In this document: positions 1 through 9,728 of the stretch, in pieces
How positions within the stretch are numbered: the first letter of the stretch is position 1
Layout: each line of letters opens with the position of its first letter
DNA from: Flavobacteriaceae bacterium Ap0902
Lineage (GTDB): Bacteria; Bacteroidota; Bacteroidia; Flavobacteriales; Weeksellaceae
Length of the DNA: 64,000 bases
Direction of reading: 5' to 3'
Assembly: GCA_009835005.1 (NCBI GenBank)
Contig: WTFG01000005.1
Location: forward strand, 62,001-126,000
Notes under the pieces: model-generated
Seen by the model: only the letters and a program-made list of their open reading frames with translations
What the model was told of the DNA's origin: nothing
Databases searched by the model: none
Translations under genes and position numbers: made by a program

Positions 1-182
1 ATGTACTTGATCACTTCTAAAATTTCATTCATTCTGTTCTATTATTTGGGCAATCAATTGAAATGCAAAGTAAAGAAAAAATATATAAAAAAATTCGTGG
101 TATTGTTTCCTCATAAAAAGTCGGTTGTAAACTTGATTTCTTCTTATTTAAATTCTTATTTTTGGGGAAAATCATTCATTTT

Positions 183-1427
183 ATGCAAAATTCAAAATAC
201 ACATCACAAGAATTGATAGCTATGGAGCACAAATACGGTGCGCATAATTATCATCCACTGCCAGTTGTTTTATCCAAAGGAGAAGGCGTTCACGTATGGG
301 ACGTAGAAGGTAAAAAGTACTATGATTTTCTTTCTGCCTATTCTGCAGTGAATCAAGGACATTGTCATCCAAGAATTATCAAAGCATTAAAGGATCAGGC
401 AGAGAATTTAACTTTGACTTCTAGAGCCTTCCATAGTGATATCCTAGGTCAATACGAGAAGTATGCTTGTGAGTATTTCGGTTTTGATAAAATTTTACCT
501 ATGAACTCTGGAGCAGAAGCCGTAGAATCTGCTATTAAAATTGCCAGAAAATATGGATATGAGCACAAAGGTATTCCAGATCAAGAGGCTAAAATCATTG
601 TAGCAGAAAATAACTTTCATGGTAGAACTACAACAATTATCTCATTTAGTAATGATGAAGATGCTAGACACAATTTTGGTCCTTATACCAAAGGGTTTAT
701 CAAAGTACCTTACAATGATTTAGATGCTTTAGAAAAAGCATTACAAGAAGAAAATGTGGTTGGCTTCTTGGTAGAGCCCATTCAAGGAGAGGCTGGAGTA
801 TATGTTCCAGATGAGGGATACTTGAAGAAAGCCCAAGAATTATGTCATAAAAACAATGCTTTGTTCATTGCAGATGAAATCCAAACAGGAATTGCAAGAA
901 CAGGTAGATTGCTAGCAGTTGATCACGAAGATGTGCATCCAGATATTTTAATTTTAGGTAAAGCGATTTCTGGTGGGGTATATCCTGTTTCTGCCGTGTT
1001 AGCAGATGATACAATTATGGGTGTTTTAAAGCCAGGGCAACATGGTTCTACTTTTGGTGGAAATCCATTGGCTTGCGCGGTAGCGATTGAGGCTTTGGAA
1101 GTGGTGAAGGATGAAAACTTAGCAGAAAATGCTGAGAAATTAGGGAAACGTTTCCGTACTGGAATGCAGAAATTAGTTGATTCTAATGATTTAGTAAAAC
1201 TAGTGCGCGGTAAGGGATTATTGAACGCAGTGGTTGTAAACGACGCAGAAGATAGTTCTACCGCTTGGGATTTATGTGTTGCTTTAAAGGAAAATGGTCT
1301 TTTAGCAAAACCTACACACGGTAATATTATTCGGTTTGCGCCACCATTAGTTATGACAGAAGAGCAATTAGATGAATGTATCCAAATCATTACAGACACC
1401 GTAAACACTTTTACAGAGAATAGATAA
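183..1427 (+). CDS. rocD: Ornithine aminotransferase (ornithine-oxo-acid transaminase)
   Basis: PLP enzyme moving the delta-amino group of ornithine to 2-oxoglutarate, giving glutamate semialdehyde (arginine/ornithine breakdown to glutamate or proline). The 414-residue product has the normal family length. Visible class-III aminotransferase motifs are [15 protein letters not shown] (cofactor phosphate region), ADEIQTG (aspartate to the PLP ring nitrogen) and ILGKAISGG with the Schiff-base lysine, then [12 protein letters not shown] chose the ATG at 183: an upstream in-frame TTG at 162 would add seven residues that the family does not need. It stands alone, followed by its own terminator at 1474. 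Confidence in the subfamily is high because the N-terminus ([13 protein letters not shown]) is typical of RocD/OAT. Confidence 0.95.
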   Translation: MQNSKYTSQELIAMEHKYGAHNYHPLPVVLSKGEGVHVWDVEGKKYYDFLSAYSAVNQGHCHPRIIKALKDQAENLTLTSRAFHSDILGQYEKYACEYFGFDKILPMNSGAEAVESAIKIARKYGYEHKGIPDQEAKIIVAENNFHGRTTTIISFSNDEDARHNFGPYTKGFIKVPYNDLDALEKALQEENVVGFLVEPIQGEAGVYVPDEGYLKKAQELCHKNNALFIADEIQTGIARTGRLLAVDHEDVHPDILILGKAISGGVYPVSAVLADDTIMGVLKPGQHGSTFGGNPLACAVAIEALEVVKDENLAENAEKLGKRFRTGMQKLVDSNDLVKLVRGKGLLNAVVVNDAEDSSTAWDLCVALKENGLLAKPTHGNIIRFAPPLVMTEEQLDECIQIITDTVNTFTENR

Positions 1428-1473
1428 ATACTAGATTAAATCTAGAATTTAAATAAAGTTTAAACATAATTTT

Positions 1474-1507
1474 AAAAGCGATTGGTTTTTTAGCCAGTCG
1501 CTTTTTG
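1474..1507 (+). terminator. Rho-independent terminator after rocD
   Basis: A 12-bp stem (AAAAGCGATTGG with CCAGTCGCTTTT, one G-U) closes an 8-base loop and runs into T residues, 47 bases after the rocD stop. Confidence 0.85.
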
Positions 1508-1650
1508 GGTTCTATAGGTCACCTTCATTAAATAATCCTTGAAATGAATTATTTAAAATTTATGTTATATTATTGTTATAACGATTGAGTTTAATCTTAA
1601 ATCTTAAATAATTTTACTATATTGAGGGTTTAAATAATAAATTAAAAAAT

Positions 1651-3180
1651 ATGATAGAAGGCGTACTTAATCAATTAGGGATTGATGAGATAAATGATGG
1701 TACTTCCACAGGTAAAAACTGGTTTGCTAATGGTGAGGAAATCACATCTGTTTCTCCTGTAGATGGTGAGTTAATTGCGAAAGTAAAAACCACCACAGCA
1801 GATGATTATGAAAAGGTAATTATAAAAGCACAAGAAGCATTTAAAGAATGGCGTACGATTCCGGCTCCCAAGCGTGGAGAAGTGGTCCGTCAACTGGGTA
1901 ATAAATTAAGAGAACTCAAAGAACCTTTAGGAAAATTGGTTTCTTATGAAATGGGAAAATCTTTGCAAGAGGGCTATGGTGAGGTGCAAGAAATGATTGA
2001 TATCTGTGATTTTGCAGTAGGTCTTTCACGTCAATTGTATGGATCTACCATTCATTCAGAACGGCCAGGACATAGAATGTATGATCAGTATCATCCTCTA
2101 GGGATTGTAGGGATTATATCTGCATTTAATTTCCCAGTAGCAGTATGGTCTTGGAATACGGCTTTAGCATTGGTATGTGGCGATGTTTGTGTATGGAAAC
2201 CTAGTGAGAAAACACCTTTAACAGCCATTGCTTGTCAAAAGATAATCGCTGGTGTTTTTGAAGAGAATGATGTGCCAGAGGGGGTATCTTGTTTAATTCA
2301 AGGAGACTATAAAGTAGGTGAAATGCTTACTTCTGATGATAGAATTCCTCTTATTTCTGCGACAGGTTCTACCAGAATGGGTAAAATCGTAGCGCAAACG
2401 GTAGGAGCAAGACTTGGTAAAACCTTATTAGAGTTAGGTGGAAACAATGCCATTATCATTACGCCAGAGGCAGATATTAAAATGACGGTGATTGGAGCAG
2501 TCTTTGGTGCTGTGGGTACCGCTGGTCAACGTTGTACTTCTACCAGAAGATTAATCATTCATGAGGATGTTTATGATCAAGTAAAAGATGCGATTGTGGA
2601 TGCTTATAAGCAATTAAAAATTGGTAATCCACTAGACGAAAATAATCATGTAGGGCCATTAATAGATCGAGATGCGGTGAAGAATTACCAAAAAGCTTTA
2701 GACGAAGTAGTAAAAGAAGGTGGTAAAATTGTGGTAGAAGGTGGTGTATTAGAAGGTGAAGGTTATGAAAGTGGATGTTACGTAAAACCAGCAATTGCAG
2801 AGGCAGAAAATACTTTTGATATTGTACAAGAAGAAACATTTGCACCCATATTATACATTACTAAATACAGCGGAGACATCCAAAACGCGATTGATATCCA
2901 AAATGGTGTAAGACAAGGGTTATCCTCTGCAATTATGACCCAAAATTTACAAGAAGCAGAGAAATTCTTATCACAAACAGGTTCTGATTGTGGAATTGCC
3001 AACGTAAATATTGGTACTTCTGGGGCAGAAATTGGAGGTGCTTTTGGAGGAGAAAAAGATACCGGTGGTGGTAGAGAGTCTGGTTCTGATGCTTGGAAAG
3101 TTTACATGAGAAGACAGACCAATACCATTAATTATACAGATAACTTGCCGTTAGCGCAGGGAATTAAATTTGATTTATAA
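1651..3180 (+). CDS. ALDH7-type aldehyde dehydrogenase, probable alpha-aminoadipate semialdehyde dehydrogenase
   Basis: NAD(P)-dependent aldehyde dehydrogenase of 509 residues. Catalytic Cys295 lies in GTAGQRCTSTRR and the general-base glutamate in LLELGGNNAII; the C-terminal part has FGGEKDTGGGRESGSDAW, typical of the antiquitin (ALDH7A1/AmaB) group. Known family members oxidise 2-aminoadipate-6-semialdehyde to 2-aminoadipate. The next gene, 55 bases downstream, is lysine 6-aminotransferase, which makes exactly that semialdehyde, so the substrate call rests on sequence plus context. The ATG follows an A-rich leader with no clear Shine-Dalgarno. No terminator separates the pair, so they are probably cotranscribed. 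Confidence 0.9.
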   Translation: MIEGVLNQLGIDEINDGTSTGKNWFANGEEITSVSPVDGELIAKVKTTTADDYEKVIIKAQEAFKEWRTIPAPKRGEVVRQLGNKLRELKEPLGKLVSYEMGKSLQEGYGEVQEMIDICDFAVGLSRQLYGSTIHSERPGHRMYDQYHPLGIVGIISAFNFPVAVWSWNTALALVCGDVCVWKPSEKTPLTAIACQKIIAGVFEENDVPEGVSCLIQGDYKVGEMLTSDDRIPLISATGSTRMGKIVAQTVGARLGKTLLELGGNNAIIITPEADIKMTVIGAVFGAVGTAGQRCTSTRRLIIHEDVYDQVKDAIVDAYKQLKIGNPLDENNHVGPLIDRDAVKNYQKALDEVVKEGGKIVVEGGVLEGEGYESGCYVKPAIAEAENTFDIVQEETFAPILYITKYSGDIQNAIDIQNGVRQGLSSAIMTQNLQEAEKFLSQTGSDCGIANVNIGTSGAEIGGAFGGEKDTGGGRESGSDAWKVYMRRQTNTINYTDNLPLAQGIKFDL

Positions 3181-3235
3181 AATTTTGGATTTAAAATTCA
3201 AGAAATTTAACACATTTTAAAAACTTATCACACAA

Positions 3236-4549
3236 ATGATTACAGAAACATATAATAAAGTGCATGAGAGATTAGGAAAGCATCTATTAGCCGATGGTTT
3301 TGATATGGTCATGGATTTAGAGAAATCACATGATTGCTATATTGTAGATGAAAATGGAGATGAATATTTAGACATGTTTTCCATGTTTGCATCTGCGTCC
3401 ATCGGGTATAACCACCCATATTTAGTAGAGCGTAGTGATTGGCTCGGAAAAATGGCAGTCAATAAACCTTCTATGTCCGATGTTTATAACAAAGATTTCG
3501 CAGACTTTTTAGATACATTTTCCAGAGTTGCTATTCCAAAAGAGTTACAATATGCTTTCTTCATTTCTGGTGGGGCGTTAGCCGTAGAAAATTGTTTGAA
3601 GGTTGCCTTTGATTGGAAGACCAGATTGAATATGTCTCAAGGAATAGACAAAGAGGCAAGTCAAGTAATACATTTTAAACAAGCCTTTCACGGTAGAACG
3701 GGTTACACCATGTCCCTTACCAATACCAAAGATCCAAGGAAATATATGTATTTCCCCAAATTTGATTGGCCAAGAATCATCAACCCTAAAATGTTTTTCC
3801 CTTTTGAGGGGGGGAATGTGGATAAAACATTAGAACTAGAGAAACAAGCCAAAGAACAAATAGAAAAAGCAATTCAAGAAAATCCTAATGATATTGCATC
3901 GATTTGTATAGAGACCATTCAAGGCGAGGGTGGAGATAACTTCTTTCGTCCAGAATTTTTGCAATATTTGCGTGATGTTTGTGATGAGAATGAAATCTTA
4001 TTAATCTTTGATGAGGTGCAAACAGGTATGGGGATTACAGGCAAAATGTGGGCTTGGCAACATTATGGCGTGGTGCCAGATGTCATGGCTTTTGGTAAGA
4101 AAACACAAGTTTGTGGATTGCTTGCCAACAAAGACAAAATAGACCAAGTAGAGAACAATGTTTTTGTAGAAAGCAGTAGAATCAATTCTACTTTTGGTGG
4201 AAACTTTATAGACATGATGCGATTTAAGTTAATCCTAGAAGTAATAGAGAAAGATAATTTAGTTGAAAACGCTAAAACCGTTGGTGCTTACCTATTAGAG
4301 CAATTACAACAATTAGAGAAAGATTATCCACAGCTATCTAATGCTAGAGGAGAAGGTCTTTGGTGTGCTTTTGATTTCCCGAGTGATGAAGAACGTACGG
4401 AATTTTGGAAGGCTTGTTACAATGAGAAATTATTGTTACTACAGTGTGGATTGCAAAGTATTAGATTTAGACCCCATCTAATAGTGTCTAAACAACACAT
4501 AGATGATGCCATCCAAACCATGAGAAAAGTCTTAGACAGCAAATCTTAA
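3236..4549 (+). CDS. lat: L-lysine 6-transaminase
   Basis: PLP enzyme transferring the epsilon-amino group of lysine to 2-oxoglutarate, giving 2-aminoadipate-6-semialdehyde. At 437 residues it matches the LAT family length. The Schiff-base lysine is K288 in AFGKKTQVCG, a family signature; FDEVQTGMGITG holds the PLP-binding aspartate, and FISGGALAVENCLKVAF the phosphate region. It is paired with the upstream ALDH7 enzyme for two consecutive steps of lysine degradation, and a glutaryl-CoA dehydrogenase for the lower pathway is encoded about 5.7 kb away. The start is a clear ATG, and a terminator follows at 4583. Confidence 0.93.
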   Translation: MITETYNKVHERLGKHLLADGFDMVMDLEKSHDCYIVDENGDEYLDMFSMFASASIGYNHPYLVERSDWLGKMAVNKPSMSDVYNKDFADFLDTFSRVAIPKELQYAFFISGGALAVENCLKVAFDWKTRLNMSQGIDKEASQVIHFKQAFHGRTGYTMSLTNTKDPRKYMYFPKFDWPRIINPKMFFPFEGGNVDKTLELEKQAKEQIEKAIQENPNDIASICIETIQGEGGDNFFRPEFLQYLRDVCDENEILLIFDEVQTGMGITGKMWAWQHYGVVPDVMAFGKKTQVCGLLANKDKIDQVENNVFVESSRINSTFGGNFIDMMRFKLILEVIEKDNLVENAKTVGAYLLEQLQQLEKDYPQLSNARGEGLWCAFDFPSDEERTEFWKACYNEKLLLLQCGLQSIRFRPHLIVSKQHIDDAIQTMRKVLDSKS

Positions 4550-4582
4550 AACTTAAATAGTCGTTAAACATGATTTAAAGTG

Positions 4583-4613
4583 AATCCCAACTGTTATAAG
4601 TTGGGATTTTTTT
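4583..4613 (+). terminator. Terminator after the lysine-degradation pair
   Basis: Perfect 9-bp stem AATCCCAAC/GTTGGGATT with an 8-base loop followed by seven T, 33 bases after the stop of the lysine aminotransferase. Confidence 0.9.
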
Positions 4614-4703
4614 ATTAAATTTAGGTTAAGAATCTAGGTTAGAAGAAAATTGTGCTTCATAGATATGATGCCAGTATTTTTCTAATCTTTTAAATAAATA
4701 ATT

Positions 4704-5333
4704 ATGGCGAAAATATTGAAAATTCATCCAGACAATCCTCATACAAGAGCGGTGGAACAAGTGGTAGAAGCATTGAAGCAGGGAGCAATTATTATATACC
4801 CCACAGATACGGTATATGGCCTTGGTTGTGACATCTACAACAAGGAAGCCATGGAGCGTTTGGCACAAATAAAAGAAGTGCAATTAGAAAAGACACAATT
4901 TTCTATTGTGTGTAATGACTTGAGTCACTTATCTACTTTTACAAGACCAATAGATAATACAACTTTTCGTATGTTGAAGCGTGCCTTGCCTGGACCTTTT
5001 ACTTTTGTTTTAAATTCAAATAATGCCCTGCCAAGTTATTATAAATCAAGAGAAACCGTAGGGATTAGAGTGCCAGACCACAAAGTACCACAAGAAATTG
5101 TGCAAATGCTAGACAGTCCGATTGCATCTACTTCTTTGAAAAAAGATACCATGGATGAAAATTACTTTATAGACCCAGAATTAATCAAAGAAAAATACGA
5201 CAAATTAGTAGATATTATTATAGATAGTGGAGAAGGAGGAACGCTTGCGTCCACCGTGATTGATGCTTCTATGGGTGGAGGCGAGTATGAAGTCCTGCGA
5301 GAAGGAAAAGGAGATATAGAAGTTTTAGATTAA
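4704..5333 (+). CDS. L-threonylcarbamoyladenylate synthase family protein (Sua5/YciO/YrdC)
   Basis: Protein of 209 residues with the YrdC fold. The conserved phosphate/ATP region YPTDTVYGLGCD is near residue 33, followed by PGPFTFVL and GIRVPDH. The family makes threonylcarbamoyl-AMP from threonine, bicarbonate and ATP for t6A37 modification of tRNAs reading ANN codons. This shorter form lacks the C-terminal Sua5 domain, and YciO-like paralogs of this length have less certain activity, so no gene symbol is given. The ATG start is 90 bases after the preceding terminator, and a terminator at 5381 makes the gene monocistronic. Confidence 0.85.
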   Translation: MAKILKIHPDNPHTRAVEQVVEALKQGAIIIYPTDTVYGLGCDIYNKEAMERLAQIKEVQLEKTQFSIVCNDLSHLSTFTRPIDNTTFRMLKRALPGPFTFVLNSNNALPSYYKSRETVGIRVPDHKVPQEIVQMLDSPIASTSLKKDTMDENYFIDPELIKEKYDKLVDIIIDSGEGGTLASTVIDASMGGGEYEVLREGKGDIEVLD

Positions 5334-5380
5334 TCTTTTATATATTTATAAATCATCATACAAATATAAATCATCATACA

Positions 5381-5409
5381 AGTCCGTTGAGGTAACTCAG
5401 CGGATTTTT
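5381..5409 (+). terminator. Terminator after the Sua5/YrdC gene
   Basis: GTCCGTTGAG / CTCAGCGGAT stem (two G-U pairs), GTAA loop, T-rich tail. Two direct copies of ATCATCATACAA lie just upstream (5352-5380). Confidence 0.75.
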
Positions 5410-5846
5410 GGGTTTAAATTAAAAGCTATCCCATTTTTGGGCAGAGTAAAAATTGCTATGTTCTCTAAATGATTACGATATCTTTGCGTTATGTGTTGAA
5501 GATTTTTAGCATAATCATATATTCCTACAGAACTGCCCACAGCCTATCTCCACCCATATGAATATTTGAACAAAATTGATGATAAAAATAACTTTTTAAT
5601 TAATGAACTAACTTACCACAAAACCACCAAAGAGTCGGTTTACTTAAACAATTGGCTCATATTTATTGTATATCTGAGCCGATTAATATGTATAATTGGC
5701 TCATGATAATATTCGAGGTGAGTTTAATAAAGATATCTTAAAACAGTCTGGCTCAGGCAGAAGTGTAAAATATCATCTCAATTTTGAGAACTTTATAAAT
5801 AGCTAACATTTTTTCCTTTAAATTTATACAATAAAATCGCTTGAGA
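5410..5846. other. Intergenic stretch with a possible gene remnant
   Basis: No intact gene. On the plus strand, 5696-5806 reads as an open C-terminal tail ending GSGRSVKYHLNFENF and a stop. This resembles the end of winged-helix segments in Fic or AlbA-type ATP-binding proteins, whose tails often read G-x-GR-x-x-x-Y-x-L. A stop codon lies just upstream in frame and no start is visible. The word ATTGGCTCAT occurs twice (about 5651 and 5694). I treat it as a decayed fragment; the family suggestion is weak. Confidence 0.3.
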
Positions 5847-7361
5847 ATGAAAATCATTTCTGCCACACAAAGTAAATCCTTAGATCAAGAAACCATGAAG
5901 AGCGAACCAATAACGTCTATTGATTTAATGGAACGAGCGGGACATTTGCTTTATGAGAAAATTTATGAAAAGTTTGGATTAGATAAGACTTACATTATCC
6001 TATGCGGAAACGGGAACAATGGAGGAGACGGTTTGGTGATTGCTCGTAAATTATATGAATCTGATTGTAAGGTTTTAGTTTTTATAGATAAAGATACGAC
6101 GCATAAAAGTCCAGAGAATTTACAGAATTTAAAAAGGTTAAAAAATTTAAATATTAAAACTTTTGATTTTTCTGAATTAAAAGAAGTTTCTGAAAATCAT
6201 AGCAATCTGGTGACAATTGATGCGCTTTTTGGTATAGGACTCAATAGACCATTAGAGCAGCCTTGGGCAGAGAGAATTTCAGAAATTAATGAAATAGTAG
6301 GAGAAAAGGTTGCCATTGATTTACCATCTGGTTTAATGGCAGATGATATGATGGCTGATTCAAATAAAATCTTTCGATCCGATATTACCTACACGATTGG
6401 ACAACCCAAATTATCTTTTTTTTTGCCAGAAACGGGTAATTTTATAGGAAATATAGAAGTTATTGATATTCAACAAAATCAGTATTATTTAGAGAAATTA
6501 GACTCTAATTATTTTTATGTAGATCAATTTTTGGTCCAAAAAATATATAAACCAAGAAAACGTTTTTCTCACAAAGGAACTTATGGGCATGCGCTTATCA
6601 TCGCTGGGAGTTATGGTAAAATAGGTGCTTCTGTGCTTACTACCAAAGTAACTTTAAAAGCAGGAGCAGGTTTAGTGACTAGTTATATTCCTCGCTGTGG
6701 GTATGAAATCATGCAATCCTCAGTCCCAGAAGCCATGTGTTTAACAGATAAAGATGAAAATTATATTTCATCGTTTCCAAACATAGAAAATTATAAGAGT
6801 ATTGGTATTGGACCAGGATTAGGAACTGATGCAATTACCAAAAATGCATTTTATCAATGGTTAAAAAATTCAGATTTTCATAATAAATCTTTAGTTCTTG
6901 ATGCGGATGCTTTAAATTTGATGAGCCAAGATAAATCTCTATTACAGTATCTGTCCCAAAACGCCATATTGACCCCTCATCCCAAAGAGTTTGAACGTTT
7001 GGTGGGGTCTAGTAAGAATAGTTTAGATAGATTAAAATTGGCTCAAGATTTTGCGCATCAAAATCAAATGATTATCGTATTAAAAGATGCGGTAACAGTT
7101 ATTATTTCACCCGATGCTAAGGTATATTTTAATAGTACAGGCAATGCGGCACTAGCCACTGGCGGAAGCGGTGATACTCTCACTGGAATCATCACAGGGC
7201 TTTTATCTCAAGGTTATTCATCCATACAGGCTTGTCAACTAGGCGTTTGGCTTCATGGTAAATCAGCAGATTTAGCCTTAACTAATGAATCTATGGAAAG
7301 TTTTATCGCCTCACAAATTACAGATTATTTGAGCACGGCTTTTAAATCAATAAGTAAGTGA
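5847..7361 (+). CDS. nnr: Bifunctional NAD(P)H-hydrate repair enzyme
   Basis: Two-domain metabolite-repair enzyme of 504 residues. The N-terminal YjeF domain (about 1-215, CGNGNNGGDGLVIAR) epimerises R/S NAD(P)H hydrate. The C-terminal ribokinase-like domain (about 230-500, ILTPHPKEFERL and the catalytic-loop GGSGDTLTGIITGL) dehydrates the S-form with ADP or ATP. Both domains look complete and the length is usual. I chose the ATG at 5847 over an in-frame TTG at 5841, because MKIISATQ fits the family N-terminus. It stands alone between a sequence remnant and a dispersed repeat. Confidence 0.93.
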   Translation: MKIISATQSKSLDQETMKSEPITSIDLMERAGHLLYEKIYEKFGLDKTYIILCGNGNNGGDGLVIARKLYESDCKVLVFIDKDTTHKSPENLQNLKRLKNLNIKTFDFSELKEVSENHSNLVTIDALFGIGLNRPLEQPWAERISEINEIVGEKVAIDLPSGLMADDMMADSNKIFRSDITYTIGQPKLSFFLPETGNFIGNIEVIDIQQNQYYLEKLDSNYFYVDQFLVQKIYKPRKRFSHKGTYGHALIIAGSYGKIGASVLTTKVTLKAGAGLVTSYIPRCGYEIMQSSVPEAMCLTDKDENYISSFPNIENYKSIGIGPGLGTDAITKNAFYQWLKNSDFHNKSLVLDADALNLMSQDKSLLQYLSQNAILTPHPKEFERLVGSSKNSLDRLKLAQDFAHQNQMIIVLKDAVTVIISPDAKVYFNSTGNAALATGGSGDTLTGIITGLLSQGYSSIQACQLGVWLHGKSADLALTNESMESFIASQITDYLSTAFKSISK

Positions 7362-7428
7362 ATTTTATAAATATACAAGAAGATAAAGTTTCCCTTTTAT
7401 AAAATGATTCTATCAAGAGAAATCTCTT

Positions 7429-7545
7429 CGTCAGCCAGAGTGATTCTGAACTTGATTCAGAATCTTATTATTTTAATAACCAGTTTATTATGAGACCCTG
7501 AAATAAATTCAGGCTGACAAAAGCGGTGCTTTGAGACGGCTACTT
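7429..7545. repeat. Dispersed intergenic palindromic repeat (copy A)
   Basis: Noncoding block with several nested palindromes: ATTCTGAACTTGATTCAGAAT, then CCTGAAATAAATTCAGG, ending GACAAAAGCGGTGCTTTGAGACGGCTAC. It shares AACCAGTTTATTATG with copy B (62433-62556) and TTTGAGACGGCTAC with a fragment near 55760. The layout resembles the CCTGAA-TTCAGG palindromic repeats common between genes in this phylum. It lies between convergent nnr and uvrB and may also act as a terminator. Confidence 0.65.
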
Positions 7546-7584
7546 TAAGAAATTAATTTTATAAAATTTAAACTGAATAAAACA

Positions 7585-9585
7585 TTACTCAGCTTCTACT
7601 TTTTCTTGCAGCGCCTTGATCTCATCCCGCAAGGCTGCCGCTCTAATGAAATCTAAATCTTTTGCCGCTTTTTCCATTTCTTTGGTTTTTTTAGCAATTA
7701 ATTTATCTATGTCCACATCACCATAATTCGCTTGATCTTCTTTGGCTAGGACATCCGCAGATTTTTTAATATATGGATTATTTTCAAATTCGGCTTCTCT
7801 TTTAATTCTAGAAATTTTCTTCACCAAAGCCACTGGTACTTTGCCATGTCTTTCATTATATGCCATTTGTTTCTCTCTTCTACGTTCCGTTTCTTCTATC
7901 GTAGAAGCCATAGATTTAGTAATTTTATCAGCGTATAGAATCGCGCGACCGTTTACGTTCCTAGCCGCCCTACCAATGGTTTGGGTCAAAGATCGATTAT
8001 TACGTAAAAAGCCTTCTTTATCTGCATCTAAAATCGCTACAAGGGATACCTCTGGCAAGTCTAAACCTTCTCTCAAAAGGTTAACCCCAACGAGTACATC
8101 AAATAAGCCTTCTCGCAAATCAGACATAATCTTCACCCTATCTAGCGTGTCCACGCCAGAGTGAATATATTCTGTTCTGACACCATATCTGGTGAGATAT
8201 TTAGTTAATTCCTCTGCCATTCTTTTGGTAAGGGTAGTCACCAAAACACGTTCATCAATCTCTGCTCGTTTTTGAATTTCCTCCATTAAATCATCCATTT
8301 GATTTTTAGAAGGTCTAACTTCAATAATAGGATCTAGAAGACCTGTTGGGCGTATAATTTGTTCCACTACAACACCTTCAGACTTTTCTAACTCATAATC
8401 AGCAGGGGTGGCAGAAACATAAATGACTTGGTTTTGTAGACCTTCAAACTCTTCAAATTTTAAAGGTCTATTATCCATCGCAGCAGGCAATCTAAAGCCA
8501 TATTCCACTAAGTTTTCTTTTCTACTTCTATCCCCACCATACATGGCATGAACTTGTGGAATCGTCACGTGAGACTCATCAATAATCATCAAATAATCAT
8601 CTGGGAAGTAGTCTAATAGACAGAAGGGACGAGTACCAGGTAATCTACCATCTAAATAACGAGAATAGTTCTCAATTCCAGAACAGTATCCGAGTTCTTT
8701 CATCATTTCAACATCAAACTCGGTTCTCTCTTTTAATCTTTTAGCCTCTAGCGGTTTTCCAATATCTTGAAAATATTCTACTTGTTTTCCAAGGTCTAAT
8801 TGAATGTTTTTGATCGCCCCATTCATTGTGTCTTGTGAGGTCACGAACAAATTGGCCGGATACAGATTTATTTTATCAAATCCAGAGATTCTGGTTCCTT
8901 CTGGAATTTTAAAGGATTCAATTTCCTCTATGGTATCACCAAAAAAATGTACCCGAATGCCATCATCTGCATACGCAGGGAAAATTTCTACGGTATCACC
9001 CATCACACGAAAGTTTCCTCTACCAAAATCAATGGCACTTCTAGAGTATAAGGCATTCACTAAATTATGTAGAAAATGCGTTCTAGAAATTCGTTGACCT
9101 TTTTCTAATTTAATCACATTTTTATGAAACTCTGCAGGGTTTCCGATACCATATAAACACGAAACTGATGCTACTACGAGCACATCTCTACGCCCAGATA
9201 ATAGGGCAGAGGAGGTAGATAATCTTAATTTCTCTATTTCTTCATTAATGGATAAGTCTTTTTCTATATAAGTTCCAGAAGACGGAATAAAAGCCTCTGG
9301 TTGGTAATAATCATAATAGGATACAAAATATTCTACAGCGTTGTCAGGAAAAAACTCTTGAAACTCCATGTATAATTGCGCCGCCAAAGTCTTGTTATGA
9401 GCTAAAACAAGCGTTGGTTTTTGGGTTTCTTCTACCACATTCGCCACCGTAAAAGTCTTACCCGAACCTGTAACACCCAATAAGGTCTGATAGCGGTCAC
9501 CAGCATTCATTCTTTCTACTAACTGTCTAATGGCAGTAGGCTGATCACCGGTTGGTTTATAATCAGATTTTAATTTAAATTGCAT
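7585..9585 (-). CDS. uvrB: Excinuclease ABC subunit B
   Basis: Damage-verifying helicase subunit of nucleotide excision repair; it is loaded on DNA by UvrA and recruits the nuclease UvrC. The 666-residue product has normal length. Walker A is GVTGSGKT (about residue 39), the beta-hairpin [15 protein letters not shown] inserts between strands, Walker B is DESH, helicase motif VI is QTIGRAARN, and a C-terminal UVR domain ([13 protein letters not shown]) contacts UvrC. A TAACTTTG -7 box lies only four bases before the ATG, suggesting a leaderless transcript. Confidence 0.97.
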   Translation of the reverse strand: MQFKLKSDYKPTGDQPTAIRQLVERMNAGDRYQTLLGVTGSGKTFTVANVVEETQKPTLVLAHNKTLAAQLYMEFQEFFPDNAVEYFVSYYDYYQPEAFIPSSGTYIEKDLSINEEIEKLRLSTSSALLSGRRDVLVVASVSCLYGIGNPAEFHKNVIKLEKGQRISRTHFLHNLVNALYSRSAIDFGRGNFRVMGDTVEIFPAYADDGIRVHFFGDTIEEIESFKIPEGTRISGFDKINLYPANLFVTSQDTMNGAIKNIQLDLGKQVEYFQDIGKPLEAKRLKERTEFDVEMMKELGYCSGIENYSRYLDGRLPGTRPFCLLDYFPDDYLMIIDESHVTIPQVHAMYGGDRSRKENLVEYGFRLPAAMDNRPLKFEEFEGLQNQVIYVSATPADYELEKSEGVVVEQIIRPTGLLDPIIEVRPSKNQMDDLMEEIQKRAEIDERVLVTTLTKRMAEELTKYLTRYGVRTEYIHSGVDTLDRVKIMSDLREGLFDVLVGVNLLREGLDLPEVSLVAILDADKEGFLRNNRSLTQTIGRAARNVNGRAILYADKITKSMASTIEETERRREKQMAYNERHGKVPVALVKKISRIKREAEFENNPYIKKSADVLAKEDQANYGDVDIDKLIAKKTKEMEKAAKDLDFIRAAALRDEIKALQEKVEAE

Positions 9586-9589
9586 TCTG

Positions 9590-9597
9590 CAAAGTTA
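9590..9597 (-). promoter_or_regulatory. Probable -7 box of uvrB, leaderless arrangement
   Basis: On the minus strand TAACTTTG is followed by CAGA and the uvrB ATG. The Bacteroidota -7 consensus is TAnnTTTG, centred about seven bases from the transcription start, which places +1 at the start codon. I see only a poor -33 element. Confidence 0.5.
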
Positions 9598-9728
9598 CGA
9601 AATTCATCCTATCTAAAATCATTATCGCAATGCGCGTAATCCAATTTGGAAGAAGTATAATAAGTGAGTAATTTTAATGGAATATTTATTCTCATAGAAT
9701 GGATAAATATTCAAAAATACTTAAAGCT

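Noticed and set aside
1-216. Open frame of 71 residues at the window start overlapping rocD
   Set aside because: Low-complexity, overlaps the well-supported rocD start in another frame, and shows no family features. The first 182 bases hold only upstream sequence.
923-1408. Minus-strand frame of 161 residues inside rocD
   Set aside because: Lies wholly within a highly conserved gene on the other strand and has no recognisable domain; a shadow frame.
5352-5380. Two copies of ATCATCATACAA as a possible CRISPR or binding array
   Set aside because: Only two short units with no regular spacer; more likely a simple duplication before the terminator. No CRISPR array seen anywhere in the window.
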